From UBA5266 sp002411545 (GTDB taxonomy: Bacteria; Bacteroidota; Bacteroidia; Bacteroidales; WCHB1-69): 64,000 bases of DNA. Positions 53,043 through 62,164 of the stretch are shown here, piece after piece. Where the stretch lies: positions 1-64,000 of the forward strand of contig JAQUWC010000002.1 in assembly GCA_028693085.1 (NCBI GenBank), written 5' to 3'. Both the position numbers and the translations under genes were made by a program. Within the stretch, counting starts at the first letter, position 1, and each line of letters opens with the position of its first letter. The notes under the pieces are model-generated. The model was not told the origin of the DNA. It made no database searches and saw only the letters and a list, made by a program, of their open reading frames with translations.

Positions 53043-54494
53043 ATGAAAAAAAGAAATCAAATTTTATTATCCGCATCCTTACTCATTTTCTCTATTACGG
53101 CAAGTGCCCAATGGACAGGCCCTAAATACGGAGAAGATAGTGTAGAATGTATAACAAACATGTCGTTATACAGGGAGTCATTCAAGCAAAGAAATTATGC
53201 TGAGGCTTATATCCCTTGGAAAAAAACCATACAAAACTGCCCGATATCGTCGAAAAATAATTTCACCAACGGACCGGTTATACTGGAGTATTTAATTAAA
53301 AATGAGAAAGATTCCGCACAAAAAGAAGCATACATCCAAGAATTATTTGATTTATATCAATTACGCATTCAATGTTATCCCGAGGATGAAGCCTATGCTT
53401 TGGGTCAAATAGCTGTCAATACAATGCGTTTCAGAGCCTATGAATGGGAAAAAGCTTATGAGACTTTCAACAAAGCCATTGATTTAGGTGGAAAAACAAC
53501 CTCTCCCCAGGTATTAGATGTGTTTTTTATTACGGCAGAGCGATATATGATTAACAAACAACTCACGACCGAAGTAATGATTGATGCCTATGATAAAATC
53601 ACTGAAATTTTAGACGAAATAACCGATGAGAGTGAAATCGCTTTCGATAAAGCGATGCGTAAAATTTATCTTTTACAAAATAAATTGGATAGCCAACTGA
53701 TTTCAAAAGATGAATACGAAGTGAGGTATGAAGATCTTGCACAAGATTCGGCTCGAACAGGTAAAATATTTGAACAATACCAAAAGGTTGCTAAAAATAT
53801 GGATATTCGTTTTTCCAATTATGCCAAATGCGAAGATCTAATCCAAATTTACGGTAAAAAATTAGAACAGAATAAAGATGAACGTATCTTAAGACAAATC
53901 ATTAAGTTCTTTGTCAAAGAAAATTGCACTGATAACAACATTTACACTTCCGCCGTAGAAGAACTTCATAAAATTCAACCGACCGCCAAGACCGGGTTAG
54001 CCATGGCAACCGTAAGCTACAGAAATGGAGCTTATCAAGACGCCATCAATTATTGTAAGGAGACTCTACCTTTATTGGAAAAAGAATCCGATAAAATTAG
54101 TACGTATATTTTACTTGCCGAAAGTTATAAACAAATCGGTCAATATACGGCAGCTCGCGAAAGTGCCTATAATATATTAAAATCCAATCCCAACGATGCA
54201 CGTGCCTATGTAGTCATCGGCGATCTATATTATAGCTCTGCCGGTGCTTGCAGCTCCCTGGAATTGCCGGCCGCTGTGTATTGGGCTGCCGCCGACAAAT
54301 ACAGTAAAGCCATATCCATGACTGCCGGTAAAGAAGACGACAACCAAAAGAAAATTTATAGTGACGCACAAACCAAATTAAACAGTGCTGCAAGATTGTT
54401 TCCTAAAATCGAAACCTATTTCCAATTAGGACTCACCAAAGGTCAATCCTATCGGGTAGGTTGCTGGATCAGCGAAACGACAAGTGTACGTTAA
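53043..54494 (+). CDS. Exported TPR-repeat protein
   Basis: A 483-residue periplasmic protein. The signal peptide ends near TASAQ (residue 23). Helical TPR-like repeats are clear at about 130-160 (EWEKAYETFNKAIDLGG) and about 320-440 (ATVSYRNGAYQDAINYCKE, ESYKQIGQYTAARESAYNILKSNP). It lies between an outer-membrane barrel and lptC, a conserved Bacteroidetes arrangement that suggests a role in envelope assembly. Its stop lies 2 bases before the lptC ATG. Confidence 0.82.
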   Translation: MKKRNQILLSASLLIFSITASAQWTGPKYGEDSVECITNMSLYRESFKQRNYAEAYIPWKKTIQNCPISSKNNFTNGPVILEYLIKNEKDSAQKEAYIQELFDLYQLRIQCYPEDEAYALGQIAVNTMRFRAYEWEKAYETFNKAIDLGGKTTSPQVLDVFFITAERYMINKQLTTEVMIDAYDKITEILDEITDESEIAFDKAMRKIYLLQNKLDSQLISKDEYEVRYEDLAQDSARTGKIFEQYQKVAKNMDIRFSNYAKCEDLIQIYGKKLEQNKDERILRQIIKFFVKENCTDNNIYTSAVEELHKIQPTAKTGLAMATVSYRNGAYQDAINYCKETLPLLEKESDKISTYILLAESYKQIGQYTAARESAYNILKSNPNDARAYVVIGDLYYSSAGACSSLELPAAVYWAAADKYSKAISMTAGKEDDNQKKIYSDAQTKLNSAARLFPKIETYFQLGLTKGQSYRVGCWISETTSVR

Positions 54495-54495
54495 C

Positions 54496-55053
54496 ATGTC
54501 GACTTATGTAAAATACATCCTAAGGATAGTCGTTGTTTCAGCGACTATCCTTTGTTTTACCTCCTGTAAAAATGACATTGCAGTAGTTAACCAACTATTG
54601 CAAGGAGATACCATCCCCGATGAAATTGCTAAAAATATACATATGTATATCAGCGAAGGAGGTATCGTTACACATGAATTTAAAGCAGCTGTACTTTACA
54701 CTTACCACAAACATAAAACCTATCAAGAATGTCCCAAAGGATTTGAAATTATCACTTTCAAAAACAAAAATAAACAATCAAAGCTAACGGCGTTGTATGG
54801 TATCAACTATGAAGATGAAAAAAAAATGGAAGCTAAACGTAAGGTTGTCATAACGAATTTCGAAACCGGCGAAATAATCGAAACCGAACACCTGATATGG
54901 GATATAGAAAAAAAACTAATTTATTCTAATACTCAAATAAAACAAACAAAATCTGACGGCTCCATTTATATGGGCGAACGGTTCGAATCAGACGAAGCCC
55001 TAAGTAAATATGTAATTTATAATGCACGCTTAGTGTTTTACGAAAATGAATAA
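54496..55053 (+). CDS. lptC: Lipopolysaccharide export protein LptC (lipoprotein form)
   Basis: A 185-residue lipoprotein that would connect the LptBFG transporter to the periplasmic LptA bridge. The lipobox is CFTSC with lipidated cysteine near residue 24. The rest is the LptC/LptA jelly-roll domain: LTALYGINYEDEKKMEAKR, VVITNFETGE and LIYSNTQI are family-like strands. The ATG at 54496 is preferred to the GTG at 54484, which overlaps the TPR gene. It is the last gene of the queA-coaX group and converges with uppP. Confidence 0.82.
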   Translation: MSTYVKYILRIVVVSATILCFTSCKNDIAVVNQLLQGDTIPDEIAKNIHMYISEGGIVTHEFKAAVLYTYHKHKTYQECPKGFEIITFKNKNKQSKLTALYGINYEDEKKMEAKRKVVITNFETGEIIETEHLIWDIEKKLIYSNTQIKQTKSDGSIYMGERFESDEALSKYVIYNARLVFYENE

Positions 55054-55068
55054 GCACCGTATTTATTT

Positions 55069-55866
55069 CTATACAAAATAGTAAATAATAGTAAAAACAG
55101 CCACTAATAAACAGTAAATGGCAAAATAAATTAATTTTCCTTTCTTGACCACATTTATCATCCATTTACAGGCAAAACAGCCCGTAATAAAAGCGGCTAA
55201 AAATCCAGAGAACAAAGCAATACCACTCATTCCCAAACCGGCCCCTTCTTGTGTGATATAATCCTTTATGTCAAGAAATGCTTCTCCCAATATGGGGACA
55301 AGCACCATAAGAAAAGAAAACTTTGCCACCGATTCTTTTTTATTTCCCAACAATAATCCGGTGGCTATCGTACTGCCTGAACGTGACAATCCGGGTAAAA
55401 CGGCAAATGCTTGTGCTACACCTATCAAAAAGGCATCGAACCAAGTGATTTTTTCTTTCTGTCGTGGTTTGGCAAAATAAGCAAAACTCAAAAGTAAAGC
55501 TGTTAATAATAATGATACACCCACGATCAACAAGCCCGAACCAAATATTTCTTCCACAACATCTTTAAAAAATAAGCCTACTATCATGACCGGTATCATC
55601 GAAAGGGCAATTTTAGAAAGATAAACTGTTTCATCGTTCCATGTAAAAGAAAATAGACCTTTGAATAAACCCGCTATTTCTTTCCACAGCACGACGATTG
55701 TACTTAAAACGGTAGCGGCATGCACAGCCACAGTAAAAGTGAGTGTTTCTGTTGTTTGCACTCCCAATACAGCACTTCCTATCACCAAATGACCACTACT
55801 GCTTATAGGCAGAAATTCAGCCAGTCCTTGTACAATCCCAAGGACAATCGCTTCCCATATTTCCAT
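55069..55866 (-). CDS. uppP: Undecaprenyl-diphosphatase
   Basis: A 265-residue inner-membrane phosphatase that recycles the lipid carrier of peptidoglycan synthesis. The two family motifs are QGLAEFLPISSSGHL (13-27, with E17) and PGLSRSGSTIATG (158-170, with R162). About eight membrane helices are seen. It forms an operon with the DUF3098 and ftsX genes, with 6- and 13-base gaps, a common Bacteroidetes arrangement. Confidence 0.96.
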   Translation of the reverse strand: MEIWEAIVLGIVQGLAEFLPISSSGHLVIGSAVLGVQTTETLTFTVAVHAATVLSTIVVLWKEIAGLFKGLFSFTWNDETVYLSKIALSMIPVMIVGLFFKDVVEEIFGSGLLIVGVSLLLTALLLSFAYFAKPRQKEKITWFDAFLIGVAQAFAVLPGLSRSGSTIATGLLLGNKKESVAKFSFLMVLVPILGEAFLDIKDYITQEGAGLGMSGIALFSGFLAAFITGCFACKWMINVVKKGKLIYFAIYCLLVAVFTIIYYFV

Positions 55867-55872
55867 CGTTAA

Positions 55873-56208
55873 TTATTGTTTTTCGGTCGGATTTTCTTCT
55901 TCTTTTACTTTCGGACGATACATGATCGCAACTAATTCGACCAAAAAGCCTATAATTAGAACGATAGGGGCAACGTACAATCGTCGTGTATCAAAAATAG
56001 CTTCACTAAATTCAGTCGGATCGTCGGTGCCTCCACCCGATAATAAATAATATCCTATAATAAGAATGAGGATGCCTGCTAACATCAAGATGTAATTGAT
56101 CTTTCGAAAGGGCATTCCCAATGCCCATACAGGCTGTTGTTTTTGGGGAACTCCTTTTTTAGTTTGCTTTTTCACCAGTTTTTTATTTCCGCTTGCTGTT
56201 GTTGCCAT
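55873..56208 (-). CDS. DUF3098 membrane protein
   Basis: A 111-residue protein of the DUF3098 family, which in Bacteroidetes is nearly always encoded between ftsX and uppP. A basic cytosolic N-terminus (KKLVKKQTKKGVPQKQQ) is followed by WALGMPFRKINYILMLAG and a second hydrophobic segment near residues 80-95, so two membrane helices. Function is unknown; the context suggests cell division or wall synthesis. Confidence 0.9.
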   Translation of the reverse strand: MATTASGNKKLVKKQTKKGVPQKQQPVWALGMPFRKINYILMLAGILILIIGYYLLSGGGTDDPTEFSEAIFDTRRLYVAPIVLIIGFLVELVAIMYRPKVKEEENPTEKQ

Positions 56209-56221
56209 GTGTTATATGTTT

Positions 56222-57097
56222 TTAAAAATAAAGTTTATCAATTTTCATTTTTATGTATTTTCGTACAGAGAAAAAGGTCGAAAGCCAGGTAAAAAATACA
56301 CCTATGAGTATTAAAATTCCAAATAAGTATCCATAGTACAATGGTTCGTTTATTTCGATAAGACCCGGTATTCGTGTATAAGCCACATAAATAACTCCAC
56401 CCAATATTAAAATTGCAAAGATGGAAGCCCATATTCCCTGCATAATCCCTTTAAAGATAAAAGGTTTTTGAATGGTCATACGTTTTGCCCCAACCAATAG
56501 CATGCTTTTGATTAGAAATCGTTTGGAATAAATGGATAATCGTATGGTATTATTGATTAATGTAATCGCAATAATTAGAAATACAGCACTTATGATTAAC
56601 ATTATCAAACTGATTTTATAGATATTTTCATTGATATTTTCGACATAGGTTCGTTGATATTGTATATCGGTAACATTGGGTTCCAAATGTATCGCTTTTT
56701 CAATTTTTTCCAAACTGTCGATGGATGTATACTGAGAATGGATTTTTAATAATATAGAAGGAGGAAGAATATCCCCTACTATTTCACGAAAATCATGTCC
56801 CAACATATTAATCGTTTCTTGGGTAGCTTCTTCTTTACTGATAAAGCGTGCCGATTTAACATAGGGTTCTGCTTCCAAGCGTTTTTGAAACGCCAATATA
56901 TCTCCTTGTTTGGTATCGGGAAGCAACATGATTTCAAAGCTGATATTTTCCCTTGTTTCTTCTGATATACGTTGTGCATTGATGATAATAACTCCTAACA
57001 ATCCTATCATAAATAACACCAAGGTAATACTAAGAACCGTAGAAATCCAGGAAGAAGCTAAACGGTATTTCGTTATTTTATCTATTTGTTCCGTCAT
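56222..57097 (-). CDS. ftsX: Cell-division protein FtsX
   Basis: A 291-residue ABC-type membrane protein that works with FtsE to control peptidoglycan hydrolysis at the septum. One N-terminal membrane helix (about 20-40), a periplasmic domain of about 120 residues (SFEIMLLPDTKQGD...KSARFISKEEA) and three C-terminal helices follow the FtsX plan. The FtsE gene is not adjacent. FtsX activates EnvC-like proteins, and an envC gene occurs at 31380 in this window. It heads the ftsX-DUF3098-uppP operon. Confidence 0.94.
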   Translation of the reverse strand: MTEQIDKITKYRLASSWISTVLSITLVLFMIGLLGVIIINAQRISEETRENISFEIMLLPDTKQGDILAFQKRLEAEPYVKSARFISKEEATQETINMLGHDFREIVGDILPPSILLKIHSQYTSIDSLEKIEKAIHLEPNVTDIQYQRTYVENINENIYKISLIMLIISAVFLIIAITLINNTIRLSIYSKRFLIKSMLLVGAKRMTIQKPFIFKGIMQGIWASIFAILILGGVIYVAYTRIPGLIEINEPLYYGYLFGILILIGVFFTWLSTFFSVRKYIKMKIDKLYF

Positions 57098-57165
57098 AAA
57101 GCATACGATATTTGTTATTCAAACATTTATATTAACTATGAAATGTAGATTTTAGTATATAAATT

Positions 57166-59073
57166 TTATAATTCATCCTGTCCATTGTCTAAAGTCATAT
57201 ACACCGAATTCTGACTTTTGAATTCGGGTATTATTTTTTTCATTTGTTTTACTATAGCAAAATCATCTTCTTGATAAATCATCTGAATCAAGGCATTTAT
57301 TTCTTCTTTCACAAAATCGAAATCATAGGTAATGACTTTGGCTATTTTTATTTTTTGATGTTTTGTTACAATCGTATTTTCGTTGTTATTTAACAATTCT
57401 TCGTGGAGTTTTTCACCTGGACGCAATCCGGTAAATACAATTTGAATATCTTTTCCCAATTCCAATCCGGATAATAGCACCATTTTTTTTGCAAGATTAA
57501 GAATTTTAATGGAACTACCCATATCGAAGATATAAATTTCGCTGCCATTACTCATGGCACCTGCATGCAATACCAATTCACAAGCTTCGGAAATAGTCAT
57601 GAAATAGCGTGTGATTTCGGGATGAGTAATGGTAATGGGGCCTCCTTCTTCTATTTGCTTCTTTAAAATTGGAATGATCGATCCATTCGATCCCAACACA
57701 TTTCCAAAACGAGTGGTTATAAACTTACATTCCTTATATTTTTCCCCTAAGGTCTGCACATAGATTTCGGCTATCCGTTTGGAAGCACCCATCACATTGG
57801 TAGGATTAACCGCTTTATCAGTCGAAATCATAATAAATTTCTTAACCCCATGAGCCACACTTAAATCAGCTAATATCTTTGTACCTAACACATTTACTTT
57901 GACCGCTTGCATAGGATTTTTTTCCATAAGCGGCACGTGTTTATAGGCAGCGGCATGATAAACGACATCCGGTTGATATTTTTGAAAGATATTCGTCATA
58001 TATGTTTTATCACAGACATCGCCAATAAAAGTTTCAAACGATTTTCGTTTACAAGATTCACTTAAGGACATTTCAAGATAAAACATAGGCGATTCAGCAT
58101 TGTCGATCAATATCAAATGCTTGAAATCATATTTCATGACTTGTTGAACAATTTCGCTGCCTATCGAACCGGCGGCACCGGTAATTAAGATAGTTTTATT
58201 TAATAAATCTTTGCGGACAACATTCCCATCTAAATGTATAGGATCTCTCTCTAAAAATTCTTCAATTTTTATCTTTTTGATTTGCTTAAAACTCAACTGA
58301 CCGTTAATCCATCGGTCAACCGGAGGAACTACCAACACCTTGGTTTTATACTCCAAACACATCTCGGTAATCTGACTGCTCTTGGCTAATGAAAGATCTT
58401 TAATGGCAATGATAACATGGGCTATGCTTTTCCTTTCCAGTAATTTTTTTAAATCTTTAAATGAATAAATAGTAAGGTTATCGATTTTTTTTCCCACTTT
58501 TTTGTGATCATCATCCACAAAGCCGATGACATTGTATTTATTAGAAATATCTTGATAAATAGACCGCTTGGTTGTAAATCCTAATTCTCCGGCTCCGTAA
58601 ATAACCACATCCTTCTTTTCTTTAGGGGTATTAATGTATTCGAAATATATAATCTTTGTAAATAATCTGTAAAAGATCATCATAAATGTCGATACAATAA
58701 ACTCCAGTATCACTATGGAGAACGGAACCAAAAACTTTTGATTGATCGCATAATAAAAAAACACATTTCCTATACAAATTATCACAGAGCCTATTAAATT
58801 CACAATAAAAATACGCGTAATATCCTTGGTGCCCGTATAGCGCAACATGGACAAATGTATTTTAAAAGCAAGAAACATAATCAATCGTATGCCTAAGGTA
58901 AGCCCGAAAATGATCATAATTTCATTGTAATTGAAAGCTGCGGGGTTTTTAAAATTCATACGCAGTATCATCACCAATCCTATTGAGCAAGCTACAATAA
59001 ACAGGTCAACAAGGAGAATCAACCAACTGGGAACGGTATTGTTTTTATTATTGAGATAAATTGCTTTTTTCAT
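57166..59073 (-). CDS. Membrane nucleotide-sugar dehydratase (WbpM/FlaA1/CapD family)
   Basis: A 635-residue protein. Four N-terminal membrane helices (about 15-135) are followed by a first Rossmann domain (VVIYGAGELG near 157) and the catalytic SDR-type domain with ITGAAGSIGSEIV (297-309). The active-site region is STDKAVNPTNVMGASKR. Relatives are UDP-GlcNAc 4,6-dehydratases that start UDP-QuiNAc, bacillosamine or fucosamine synthesis for surface polysaccharides or glycans. It is encoded 4 bases after mazG on the same strand. Confidence 0.9.
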   Translation of the reverse strand: MKKAIYLNNKNNTVPSWLILLVDLFIVACSIGLVMILRMNFKNPAAFNYNEIMIIFGLTLGIRLIMFLAFKIHLSMLRYTGTKDITRIFIVNLIGSVIICIGNVFFYYAINQKFLVPFSIVILEFIVSTFMMIFYRLFTKIIYFEYINTPKEKKDVVIYGAGELGFTTKRSIYQDISNKYNVIGFVDDDHKKVGKKIDNLTIYSFKDLKKLLERKSIAHVIIAIKDLSLAKSSQITEMCLEYKTKVLVVPPVDRWINGQLSFKQIKKIKIEEFLERDPIHLDGNVVRKDLLNKTILITGAAGSIGSEIVQQVMKYDFKHLILIDNAESPMFYLEMSLSESCKRKSFETFIGDVCDKTYMTNIFQKYQPDVVYHAAAYKHVPLMEKNPMQAVKVNVLGTKILADLSVAHGVKKFIMISTDKAVNPTNVMGASKRIAEIYVQTLGEKYKECKFITTRFGNVLGSNGSIIPILKKQIEEGGPITITHPEITRYFMTISEACELVLHAGAMSNGSEIYIFDMGSSIKILNLAKKMVLLSGLELGKDIQIVFTGLRPGEKLHEELLNNNENTIVTKHQKIKIAKVITYDFDFVKEEINALIQMIYQEDDFAIVKQMKKIIPEFKSQNSVYMTLDNGQDEL

Positions 59074-59077
59074 ATTC

Positions 59078-59848
59078 TTATTTCTTTTTTGATTCTTCCC
59101 ATATCACGTTCATTTGTTTCAAATCAACGGCATCGAAGCTTTTATTTTGTGCGTGTAATTGATTTTCGAGATAAGCAAAGCGTTTAATAAACTTTTGATT
59201 TGTACGTTCCAAGGCATCTTCGGGATTAATAGAAAGAAAACGGGCATAATTGATTAAGGCAAACAAAATATCGCCAAATTCTTCTTCCATACGGGATGTA
59301 TCTTGTTGATCTTTTTCATGTTCAAATTCATCTATTTCTTCCTTTACTTTCTCCCAGACTTCAGTCGCATTTGACCAATCAAAACCTACTCCTCTCACCT
59401 TTTCTTGTATGCGATATGCTTTTACCATTGCGGGCAAGGACTGTGGCACTCCTTCCAACACCGATTTGCGTCCCTCGGTGAGTTTTATCTTTTCCCAATT
59501 GGCTTTGACCTCTTCGGCATTGTTTACACTCACATCTCCAAATACATGGGGGTGACGCTTAATAAGTTTTTCACATAAACCATTGACCACATCCGCAAAA
59601 TCAAAGACCGCTTGCTCGGAAGCTATTTTGGCATAAAACACTATATGCAATAAAATATCGCCCAATTCTTTTTTGATTTCTCCCATATCGTTTTTTAAGA
59701 TGGCATCCGACAACTCATAGGTCTCTTCTATCGTTAGATACCTGAGACTATCCATGGTTTGTTTTCTATCCCAGGGACATTTTTCTCTTAATTCGTCCAT
59801 AATGCTTAACAAACGATCTATAGCAGCATGATTCCTCTTATTTGGCAT
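59078..59848 (-). CDS. mazG: Nucleoside triphosphate pyrophosphohydrolase MazG
   Basis: A 256-residue housecleaning NTP pyrophosphatase with two tandem MazG domains. The first shows the magnesium-binding EExxE...ELGD pattern (LTIEETYELSDAI, IKKELGDILLHIVFYAK). The second has EKVKEEIDEFEHEKDQ and EEEFGDILFALINYAR. KCPWDRKQT near the start is typical. It limits incorporation of abnormal nucleotides and can lower ppGpp. The downstream neighbour is the dehydratase gene. Confidence 0.95.
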   Translation of the reverse strand: MPNKRNHAAIDRLLSIMDELREKCPWDRKQTMDSLRYLTIEETYELSDAILKNDMGEIKKELGDILLHIVFYAKIASEQAVFDFADVVNGLCEKLIKRHPHVFGDVSVNNAEEVKANWEKIKLTEGRKSVLEGVPQSLPAMVKAYRIQEKVRGVGFDWSNATEVWEKVKEEIDEFEHEKDQQDTSRMEEEFGDILFALINYARFLSINPEDALERTNQKFIKRFAYLENQLHAQNKSFDAVDLKQMNVIWEESKKK

Positions 59849-60386
59849 CCGGTATGATATATTTTTTCTTTTTTAAGAATATACAAACACGCAATTAGTT
59901 GATTATATATGATGATAATCGACTGATTATATAATATTTTTTCTCTGCGAAAATATGAAAAAATAAGATGTAATCTCCTGTTCTTTCCCTTTTTTATTTA
60001 CATTTAATTGTGGATAAGGAAAAAGTCATCATAATAATAGTATGCCCCCTTTTCGAGTGCAAGCCTTGCGATATACCTTGTTTTGCTCCGCTTATCCCGA
60101 AAGCTGCTGCCGGATTTCCTAAAGCTGTCAGGAAAATCTTCCTATATGTTGACAAAAATAACATTAATGTAATTTGAAATAACATCCATGAAAATTAGCA
60201 TACGGTCTATGTAAGATGAAAGGAGTGTTTTAAAGGAGGTATAAAAGAATTAGTCAGAAAAAACGTAAAACATCTTCTTTGTTAACACATTTTAATATAT
60301 CTTTGCGTGAAATTATTATTTCAAGGTAATATTCTAATATTTAATTGTATATCATATTATTATATGATAATATAAATACATTTTCT
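59849..60386. other. 538-bp divergent intergenic region with a GC-contrast segment
   Basis: Between mazG and the S41 protease gene. AT-rich at both ends, with a less AT-rich core at about 60040-60140. The minus strand there has an open frame of 63 codons (59994-60185) containing ALGNPAAAFGISGAKQG, which matches nothing I recognise. A hairpin lies at 60113-60138 (GATTTCCT with AGGAAAATC, one bulge). An isolated AAAGGAGGT (60232-60240) looks like a Shine-Dalgarno sequence but has no start codon behind it. The S41 promoter is at 60298-60305. Confidence 0.4.
60298..60305 (+). promoter_or_regulatory. Bacteroidetes -7 promoter element of the S41 protease gene
   Basis: TATCTTTG followed by CG, with a TTTG at 60278-60281 upstream. 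It lies 81 bases before the ATG at 60387. Confidence 0.6.
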
Positions 60387-62162
60387 ATGCAAAAACAAAA
60401 ATATTTTAATCTATTTACTATAGGACTAAGCTTGTGGATATGTTTTTCATCCTTGGGATTATCTGCACAACAAACAGATAATTTTCAATTGAATCAGCAA
60501 AAAATGGGAAGATTCTTACAATTTTTAAAATTTTTCTATGTCGATACGGTTGATTTTGACAAAATAGTTGAAAAAGGAACCATTGAGATGTTAAAAGAAT
60601 TAGATCCTCATTCGATTTACATTTCAAAAAAGGATGTTACCCGCACCAACGAACCTTTGCAAGGAAATTTTGAAGGCATCGGCATTCAATTTCAAATTAT
60701 AAAAGATACCATTGTTGTCGTACAACCTATTAAAGGGGGCCCCTCCGAACAAGTAGGCATCTTAGCGGGCGATAAAATCATTCAAATTGATGACACGGTG
60801 GCAGTAGGTAAAATTTGTACTAACGAATGGGTTTATACTAAATTACGAGGGAAAAAAGGCACAAAAGTAAAACTTGCTATTAAAAGAGGAAAAGAAGATA
60901 AACCCTTAGTGTTTACCGTTATTCGTGATAAAATACCCATCAATTGCATCGAAGCTTATTTTATGATAGATAAGGAAACGGGCTATATTAAATTAGAGCG
61001 ATTTTCACAAACCACGAAAGATGAATTTCTATCGGCAATTTCCGAATTGAAAGCCCAAGGGATGCAACATCTTATTTTTGACCTTAGGGGAAATTCAGGC
61101 GGATTCTTAAGTGCAGCCATTGATATGGTGGAACAATTTATTGAAGCTAATAAATTAGTGGTTTATACACAAAACAATCAAACACAAAATAGAATTACTT
61201 ATAACACACGAGGAAAAGGCAGTTTTCAAAAAGGAAAATTGGTGATTCTTATTGATGAATATTCCGCATCTGCATCGGAAATTGTTTCGGGAGCTGTACA
61301 AGATTGGGACAGAGGCATTATAATAGGAAGGCGTTCATTTGGGAAGGGATTGGTACAAACACCAACCATGCTCCCCGACAGCTCAATTATTCGCCTTACC
61401 ACCTCGCGTTACTACATCCCCAGCGGAAGATGTATTCAAAAACCCTATGAAGGAGTGGAAGATTACGGACAGGAATTGATTAATCGCTACAATGCCGGAG
61501 AGTTAACCCATGCCGACAGCATACATTTTCCCGATTCCCTTAAGTATTATACCGAAAACAAACGAATTGTATACGGTGGCGGAGGTATTATGCCCGACAT
61601 ATTTATCCCCATGGATACCATTAAAGTATCAGACTATTATTGGCAACTTTTCCGTCATAACCTTTTTAATCAATATGTTCTTCGCTATTTAGAAACAGAA
61701 AAACAACATTTACTGAACAATTATCCTACTTTCGAAACTTTTAACGAAAATTTTGAAATTGACAGTGCATTTCTATCCCATTTTTATGATTATGCCTATA
61801 AAGAAAATGTAAAAGATACGCTCTTATTTGATTTCAGCGCTATGCTTACCCATTTCACCCAAACATACAAAGATTCTTTAAATGTATTATACCCATCTCA
61901 GGACGATTTCTGTCAAGACACTGTCTTACAGTCTATGATTCAAAAGTATATTCACGATGAGATGGAAGCCTATATCCATCGTCAAAAGAATTTCGATACC
62001 GAAAAATACATCAAACGTCAAATAAAAACCTTGTTAGCTCGTAGTTTGTATGACCCCAATAAAGCTACAAAAATATGGTTGGAAGATGATAATACCTATC
62101 AAAAAGCCATTGAGGTTATTAACAATACGTCGATGTTTAAAAAAATGAAAATCCATTACTAG
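60387..62162 (+). CDS. C-terminal processing protease (S41/CtpA family)
   Basis: A 591-residue exported protease that degrades or trims periplasmic proteins. The signal peptide ends near GLSAQQ (about residue 28). A PDZ domain (about 85-170, GNFEGIGIQFQI...VQPIKGGPSEQVGILAGD) precedes the S41 domain with FDLRGNSGG, the nucleophile in YSASASEI (about residue 295) and the general-base lysine in FGKGLVQ (about 320). The C-terminal ~200 residues are helical and less conserved. The frame is open from a TTG at 60345, but only the ATG at 60387 gives a normal signal peptide. Confidence 0.92.
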   Translation: MQKQKYFNLFTIGLSLWICFSSLGLSAQQTDNFQLNQQKMGRFLQFLKFFYVDTVDFDKIVEKGTIEMLKELDPHSIYISKKDVTRTNEPLQGNFEGIGIQFQIIKDTIVVVQPIKGGPSEQVGILAGDKIIQIDDTVAVGKICTNEWVYTKLRGKKGTKVKLAIKRGKEDKPLVFTVIRDKIPINCIEAYFMIDKETGYIKLERFSQTTKDEFLSAISELKAQGMQHLIFDLRGNSGGFLSAAIDMVEQFIEANKLVVYTQNNQTQNRITYNTRGKGSFQKGKLVILIDEYSASASEIVSGAVQDWDRGIIIGRRSFGKGLVQTPTMLPDSSIIRLTTSRYYIPSGRCIQKPYEGVEDYGQELINRYNAGELTHADSIHFPDSLKYYTENKRIVYGGGGIMPDIFIPMDTIKVSDYYWQLFRHNLFNQYVLRYLETEKQHLLNNYPTFETFNENFEIDSAFLSHFYDYAYKENVKDTLLFDFSAMLTHFTQTYKDSLNVLYPSQDDFCQDTVLQSMIQKYIHDEMEAYIHRQKNFDTEKYIKRQIKTLLARSLYDPNKATKIWLEDDNTYQKAIEVINNTSMFKKMKIHY

Positions 62163-62164
62163 GC

